Assembly: GCA_023415595.1 (NCBI GenBank)
Contig: JAEZJW010000012.1
Location: forward strand, 1 to 45,695
Direction: 5' to 3'
DNA: 45,695 nt
Source of the DNA: Bacillota bacterium
GTDB taxonomy: Bacteria > Bacillota > Clostridia > Lachnospirales > Lachnospiraceae
Below the pieces are notes generated by a model. That model saw only the letters and a list, made by a program, of their open reading frames with translations. It did not search any database and was not told the DNA's origin. Shown here piece by piece: positions 41,506 through 45,695 of the stretch. Made by a program: the position numbers and the translations under genes. Positions within the stretch are counted from its first letter, which is position 1. Each line of letters opens with the position of its first letter.

Positions 41506-42183
41506 ATGGATAAGCTGAAAATATTAGTCGTTGATGATGAGAGCAGGATGCGGAAGCTTGTGAAGGACTTCTTGGTACGCAAGAATTATGAAGTGATTGA
41601 AGCCGAGAACGGTGAACAGGCAGTGGATCTGTTTTTCGCCGATAAAGATATTTCACTGATCATTCTTGATATCATGATGCCTAAGATGGACGGCTGGCAG
41701 GTATGTAAGGAAATCAGGCAATATTCCAAGGTTCCGATCATTATGCTGACTGCGAAAGGTGATGAGAAGGATGAGCTGCAGGGCTTTGAACTGGGTGTGG
41801 ATGAATATATCTCGAAGCCCTTCAGTCCTAAGATTCTAGTCGCCAGGGTAGAAGCGGTACTTCGCAGAACAGTTGCGGCGGACGAGGAAGTGATCGAGAT
41901 CGGAGGAATTACTCTCGATAAGGCAGCACATCTGGTGAAAATAGATGGAGCTAGCATCGATCTGAGCTTCAAGGAGTTTGAGCTGCTATCTTATTTCGTG
42001 GCTAACAAGGGAGTGGCCTTATCCAGGGAACGGATCCTGAATAATGTCTGGAACTATGATTATTTCGGAGATGCCAGAACCATCGATACCCATGTGAAGA
42101 AGCTCAGGAGCAAGATGGGCGAGAAGGGTGATTGTATTAAGACCATCTGGGGTCTGGGCTACAAATTCGAGGTAGATGCATGA
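41506..42183 (+). CDS. OmpR-family response regulator
   Basis: The 225-residue product has a receiver domain with the acidic pocket Asp10/Asp11, phosphoacceptor Asp55 (LDIMMPKMDG) and Lys104 (SKPF), then an OmpR-type winged helix (about 130-225; VALSRERILNNVWNYDYFGD, TIDTHVKKLRSKMG). ATG follows TTGGAGGTG. It ends in ATGA overlap with the kinase gene. Signal and regulon unknown; the neighbouring inverted repeat may be a self-regulatory site. Confidence 0.95.
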   Translation: MDKLKILVVDDESRMRKLVKDFLVRKNYEVIEAENGEQAVDLFFADKDISLIILDIMMPKMDGWQVCKEIRQYSKVPIIMLTAKGDEKDELQGFELGVDEYISKPFSPKILVARVEAVLRRTVAADEEVIEIGGITLDKAAHLVKIDGASIDLSFKEFELLSYFVANKGVALSRERILNNVWNYDYFGDARTIDTHVKKLRSKMGEKGDCIKTIWGLGYKFEVDA

Positions 42184-43697
42184 AGCATTCTATCAGACTG
42201 AAAATAATGCTTCTGTTTACGGCACTGATTATACTGACCATCTTCCTGACCTGGTTCATCAACCGTACCTTCCTGGCTAGCTATTACCAGGAAAATAAGA
42301 CCGATACCCTGAAGAAGGTATATCAACAGCTACAGACGATCTACCAGGATAGTGAGGAGGATGTCTTTCTGTCGGAAGAGGATACTCTGAAGCTGGAGAG
42401 GATTTCTTCGTATAATAACGTTAATATCTATGTCATCATGCAGTTTGCGGGAGGCCCGGCATTCAATTATCCGGAACCAAAGAATTTCGGTGAGAGGGAG
42501 CAGGTGCAGATTGAGTCCCTGATCCGGGATTATCTGAGCCCTTCGTTAGGCAACAATGAAGCCAGCAAAGAATATATCGAAGAGACAGATCATTATCTGA
42601 TCTTCAAATTGTATGACAAACATCTGGATTCCTACTATATAGATCTGGTCGGGAAATTGGGAATGGATAAGGTAATCTTCTTACGATCAAATTTTGAAAG
42701 TATTCAGGAGAGCACTGAGATAGCAAACCGTTTTCTCGCTTATATCGGGCTCCTTGTGGTAGCAATCGGCATTGTGGCTACCTTAATCATAAGCAAGAGA
42801 TTCACGAAACCTATCTTACAGCTTGCCGGGATCGCCAAGAGAATGTCCGATCTGGATTTTGAAATAAAGTATCAGGGAAAGACAAAGGATGAGATCGGAG
42901 AGCTGGGAAACAGCATTAATGTGTTGTCAGATAAGCTGGAGAATACAGTTTCGGAATTAAAAAGGGCGAATAACGAGCTTCTGACCGATATCCAGAAGAA
43001 GACTGAGATCGATGAGATGAGGAAGGAATTCCTATCCAATGTATCCCATGAGTTGAAGACTCCGATTTCTCTGATTCAGGGCTATGCGGAAGGACTCATG
43101 GAGAATATCAACGAGGATGAGGAGAGCCGCAACTTTTACTGTGAAGTGATCATGGACGAAGCAGGGAAGATGAATAATATGGTGAAGAAGCTATTGTCCC
43201 TGAATGAACTGGAATCGGGTAGCAATCGGGTGAACTTTGAACGTTTTGATATCGTAGCACTGATTCGGTCGGTTCTTAGCACTACCGAGATCCTGTTCCG
43301 CCAGAAGGAGATTAAGCTTCGTTTCCATGAGGAAGAGCCGGTCTATGTATGGGCTGATGAATATCTGGTGGAGCAGGTAGTCACTAACTATATCAGTAAT
43401 GCTTTGAATCATGTGGAAGGAGCAGGAATCATAGAAATTAAGCTGATCCGCTACGGTGATCTGCTTCGAATCGCTGTCTTTAATACCGGGGATATTATTC
43501 CTGAGGAGGAGCTGGAGAAGATCTGGATCAAGTTCTATAAGGTCGATAAGGCCAGGACCAGGGAATATGGTGGCAGCGGCATCGGTCTCTCCATCGTTAA
43601 AGCGATCATGAACTCACTGAACCGGGAGTGCGGAGTGATGAACCATCCGAACGGTGTTGAATTCTGGTTCGAACTTGATACTAGGAATTTGGGATGA
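42180..43697 (+). CDS. Membrane sensor histidine kinase
   Basis: The 505-residue product has helices at about 9-29 and 186-206 enclosing an extracellular sensor of about 155 residues, a HAMP linker (about 207-260), HisKA with phospho-acceptor His290 (SNVSHELKTPISLIQGY), and an HATPase domain with the N box (NYISNALNH) and G motif (GGSGIGLSIVKAI). ATG overlaps the regulator stop by 4 bases. Partner of the 41506 regulator. Sensor domain family not recognised. Confidence 0.95.
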   Translation: MKHSIRLKIMLLFTALIILTIFLTWFINRTFLASYYQENKTDTLKKVYQQLQTIYQDSEEDVFLSEEDTLKLERISSYNNVNIYVIMQFAGGPAFNYPEPKNFGEREQVQIESLIRDYLSPSLGNNEASKEYIEETDHYLIFKLYDKHLDSYYIDLVGKLGMDKVIFLRSNFESIQESTEIANRFLAYIGLLVVAIGIVATLIISKRFTKPILQLAGIAKRMSDLDFEIKYQGKTKDEIGELGNSINVLSDKLENTVSELKRANNELLTDIQKKTEIDEMRKEFLSNVSHELKTPISLIQGYAEGLMENINEDEESRNFYCEVIMDEAGKMNNMVKKLLSLNELESGSNRVNFERFDIVALIRSVLSTTEILFRQKEIKLRFHEEEPVYVWADEYLVEQVVTNYISNALNHVEGAGIIEIKLIRYGDLLRIAVFNTGDIIPEEELEKIWIKFYKVDKARTREYGGSGIGLSIVKAIMNSLNRECGVMNHPNGVEFWFELDTRNLG

Positions 43698-43749
43698 TAT
43701 TTGTTGTATAATCCTAAATACTAATAAGCTATAATAATTATTTCATATA

Positions 43750-43812
43750 AGGCTGCTGCAGAAGTACCAAGCTTAGGATTGTTGATTGGACTTTTGCAGC
43801 AGCTCTTTTCAT
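43750..43812 (+). terminator. Terminator of the two-component operon
   Basis: GCTGCTGCAGAAGT and ACTTTTGCAGCAGC arms around a loop of about 28 bases, T-rich tail. Confidence 0.75.
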
Positions 43813-43943
43813 GAAACGGGAGTGTTGAAATATTACCCTGCAATACTGATTTTTCTTGCTGAAAATTGGAATTGGTGTTAATATGATATCTGTAGCAGCT
43901 TGCATTTATGGAATGTTTCGAAGGACAAAGCGGGGGGATACGG

Positions 43944-44669
43944 ATGAAAAAGCTGGGACTGATTTTACTGACACTGCTGATGCTGTCATTAACCGGATGT
44001 ATACATGAATATCAATTATCTGAGGAAACTACGGATGTGGTAGCTGAATATATGGCCTGTTCTCTTCTGGATCATGATAAAAACTATGAGAAAGATCTTC
44101 TGAATAAGGAGGAGCTGGAGGCAGCGGCAGAGGAAGATATTAAGGACACTGTAGCTGCTGAAGATGTGGGTCAGGATGCCAAACCGGAAGAAGATGCTGA
44201 TCAGGATGCACAGGCGTCCGAGGGGGAAGAGGGTACTACAGAGCCCGCAGAGGATTTTACAATCACAGAAGTAATCGGGGCAGAGAATTTTGATATTACT
44301 TATAATAACTATAAGCTTTGCGATGTTTATCCCGAGGATGAGACAAATGCGTACTTTTCCCTGACTCCTCTGGAGGGAAACCAGTTATTAGTGGCCTCCT
44401 TTACAGCTGAGAACTTAACGAAGAAAGAAAAGAGACTGGATTTACGAAAATCTAAAGTGGATTATCAGCTGGATATTAATGTCGGAACGATATATAAGCC
44501 ACTGCTTACATTACTGGAGAATAACCTGAAGTATATTGATATGAAGATCGGGGAAGGTAAGAAGGAAGAAGTACTCTTGATTTTTGAAATATCCAAAGAC
44601 ATTAAGCTGGACGATATTAATCTGATTATTTCTAACGGGACGAAGACAGAGATAATCGATATAAAATAA
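43944..44669 (+). CDS. Lipoprotein of unknown function
   Basis: The 241-residue product starts at ATG 43944 after a G-rich site (GGGGGG); an upstream ATG at 43908 has none. Lipobox LSLTGC with Cys19 gives a lipid anchor. An acidic Glu/Asp/Ala linker (about 55-110) leads to a beta-rich domain (about 115-241) with KEKRLDLRKSKVDYQLDIN, of the kind seen in DUF5067-like lipoproteins, though that is not certain. The PH-like gene follows after 18 bases, so the two form a unit. Confidence 0.78.
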   Translation: MKKLGLILLTLLMLSLTGCIHEYQLSEETTDVVAEYMACSLLDHDKNYEKDLLNKEELEAAAEEDIKDTVAAEDVGQDAKPEEDADQDAQASEGEEGTTEPAEDFTITEVIGAENFDITYNNYKLCDVYPEDETNAYFSLTPLEGNQLLVASFTAENLTKKEKRLDLRKSKVDYQLDINVGTIYKPLLTLLENNLKYIDMKIGEGKKEEVLLIFEISKDIKLDDINLIISNGTKTEIIDIK

Positions 44670-44687
44670 TATTAAAGGAGTAGGGCT

Positions 44688-45068
44688 ATGAGTTTTGTAG
44701 AGAGAAAACGTATCAAATTATTTGGTTTACCATTCAGTTTCACGAAATACGCCATAACAGAAGAGAAACTTACAATTACCTCCGGCTTCTTAAGTATTAC
44801 AGAGGATGACGCATTCATGTATAAGATTCAGGATGTTCGTCTGACCAAGAGTCTAATGGAGCGCATGTTCAAGCTTGGGACCATAACCTGCTATACCGGT
44901 GATACCACACATCCGGAGCTTATTCTGCACCATATCAAACACTCCGGTCCGATTAAAGACTTCATCATGCAGTATTCGGAAGAGGCAAGAAGGAAGCGGA
45001 GAGCCCTACATACTTTGAATATCGATGCAGAAGAATTGGACGATACAGAGCTGGATAATATTAACTAA
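44688..45068 (+). CDS. Small PH-like (DUF304/YdbS type) protein without membrane helix
   Basis: The 126-residue product starts at ATG 44688 after AAAGGAG. It has the bacterial PH-type beta pattern (YAITEEKLTITSGFL, YKIQDVRLTKSLMERMFKLGTITCYT, LILHHIKHSG) seen in the YdbS/DUF304 family, but no membrane helices, so it is a soluble version. A charged helical tail (YSEEARRKRRALHTL) ends it. Directly behind the lipoprotein gene. Function unknown. Confidence 0.82.
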   Translation: MSFVERKRIKLFGLPFSFTKYAITEEKLTITSGFLSITEDDAFMYKIQDVRLTKSLMERMFKLGTITCYTGDTTHPELILHHIKHSGPIKDFIMQYSEEARRKRRALHTLNIDAEELDDTELDNIN

Positions 45069-45088
45069 GAAAATATTTGCTTAATCGC

Positions 45089-45117
45089 TTGACATTATTC
45101 GATGTTTTTAGTAGAAT
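45089..45117 (+). promoter_or_regulatory. rRNA promoter P1
   Basis: TTGACA at 45089-45094, 17 bases, TAGAAT at 45112-45117. Confidence 0.8.
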
Positions 45118-45212
45118 GAAAATCCGCCGCTTGACAGCAGCCGAGGGGTAACCGGAAAAGAAAAGCTGAATAAGTCGTACGAAATAAACTTATGAAGAAA
45201 AATAAAAAACGG

Positions 45213-45241
45213 TTGACATAATAAGCAGGCTGTGTTATATT
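45213..45241 (+). promoter_or_regulatory. rRNA promoter P2
   Basis: TTGACA, 17 bases, TATATT at 45236-45241; near consensus. Confidence 0.85.
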
Positions 45242-45551
45242 AAGAAAGTTGACGGCAAACAACAGAAGCAAATGCAAATACAGCATTTGCGGAACTGAAC
45301 CTTGATAATTGAACAGTAAAACAACCCTGAAAATTCTAAAAAAACTCAGAGTTCACATGGCTCTGAAGAAAGCATTCTAACGAATGCTTGTAGAATTTCA
45401 TGAGATGTATCAGTCATGATACATCACGAACCGTATCGGTAGAAATATCGGTACACCACAAAAACAGTAAAGATAATGGATTGCTTACAGTGAACGAAAC
45501 CTTCGGGTTAAGATCACAAAAGGCTAGAGTTTATCTAACTGGATCAAAAAC
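45242..45551 (+). other. rRNA leader
   Basis: Long transcribed spacer between promoter P2 and the 16S, with CTTGATAATTGAACA near 45300 similar to clostridial rRNA boxA-like spacer sequence, and inverted segments likely to form the processing stem. No gene. Confidence 0.6.

Positions 45552-45695
<144 letters not shown>

Overview
The window looks like chromosomal DNA of a spore-forming anaerobic member of the Lachnospiraceae (Clostridium cluster XIVa), perhaps near Anaerocolumna or Lachnoclostridium. The evidence is the 5' end of a 16S rRNA at the right edge, a tmRNA whose tag ends NADENLAYAA at the left edge, strong AGGAGG-type ribosome sites, AT-rich intergenic DNA, and family content such as rubrerythrin, DUF2935, DUF4317, YitT and a LysM/GH18 spore-type protein. 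The genus is inferred by eye. No CRISPR array, insertion sequence or phage module was seen.

Layout. (1) 1-4290: 3' part of tmRNA, then an apparently more GC-rich three-gene operon of membrane proteins, two with zinc ribbons; the middle gene seems to start at ACG. (2) 4320-6930: MarR repressor and MFS exporter behind a promoter with two tandem GTTG-N7-CAAC sites. (3) 6948-14400: LysM/GH18 protein lacking its catalytic acids, a small Asn/Ser/Arg-rich protein, an MFS transporter, a 944-residue membrane protein joining a subtilisin-like protease, a vWA domain and a zinc ribbon, a gene fragment, and a membrane-anchored esterase. (4) 14500-21960: two diverged copies of a small STAS-like protein, several very small polar proteins, a MATE pump, an amidohydrolase, a DUF4317 protein and a short UvrC-like nuclease. 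(5) 22156-27540: DUF3795 protein, an ammonium transporter fused to a PII protein and preceded by three related hairpins, and an ECF sigma/anti-sigma operon. (6) 27600-34050: secreted DUF2680 and CAP proteins, more very small ORFs, rubrerythrin-like and DUF2935 proteins divergent from a TSUP transporter with a perfect palindrome on its promoter, a YciI protein and a YitT protein. (7) 34180-37830: rsgA and two GNAT genes behind a long leader with a 10-codon ORF and tandem terminators. (8) 37900-45068: an ECF-type promoter, a surface protein, a GNAT protein, an oxidoreductase whose ribosome site lies in a 16-bp hairpin arm, a two-component system, a lipoprotein and a PH-like protein. (9) 45089-45695: two rRNA promoters and the start of 16S rRNA.

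Most units are short and monocistronic and are bounded by clear terminators. Much of the interest is regulatory: palindromes over promoters, attenuator-like leaders, hairpins over ribosome sites. Best candidates for undescribed biology are the subtilase-vWA-zinc ribbon protein, the zinc-ribbon operon beside tmRNA, the rsgA leader, the amt leader hairpins with the Amt-PII fusion, and the set of small polar proteins with the STAS-like pair.
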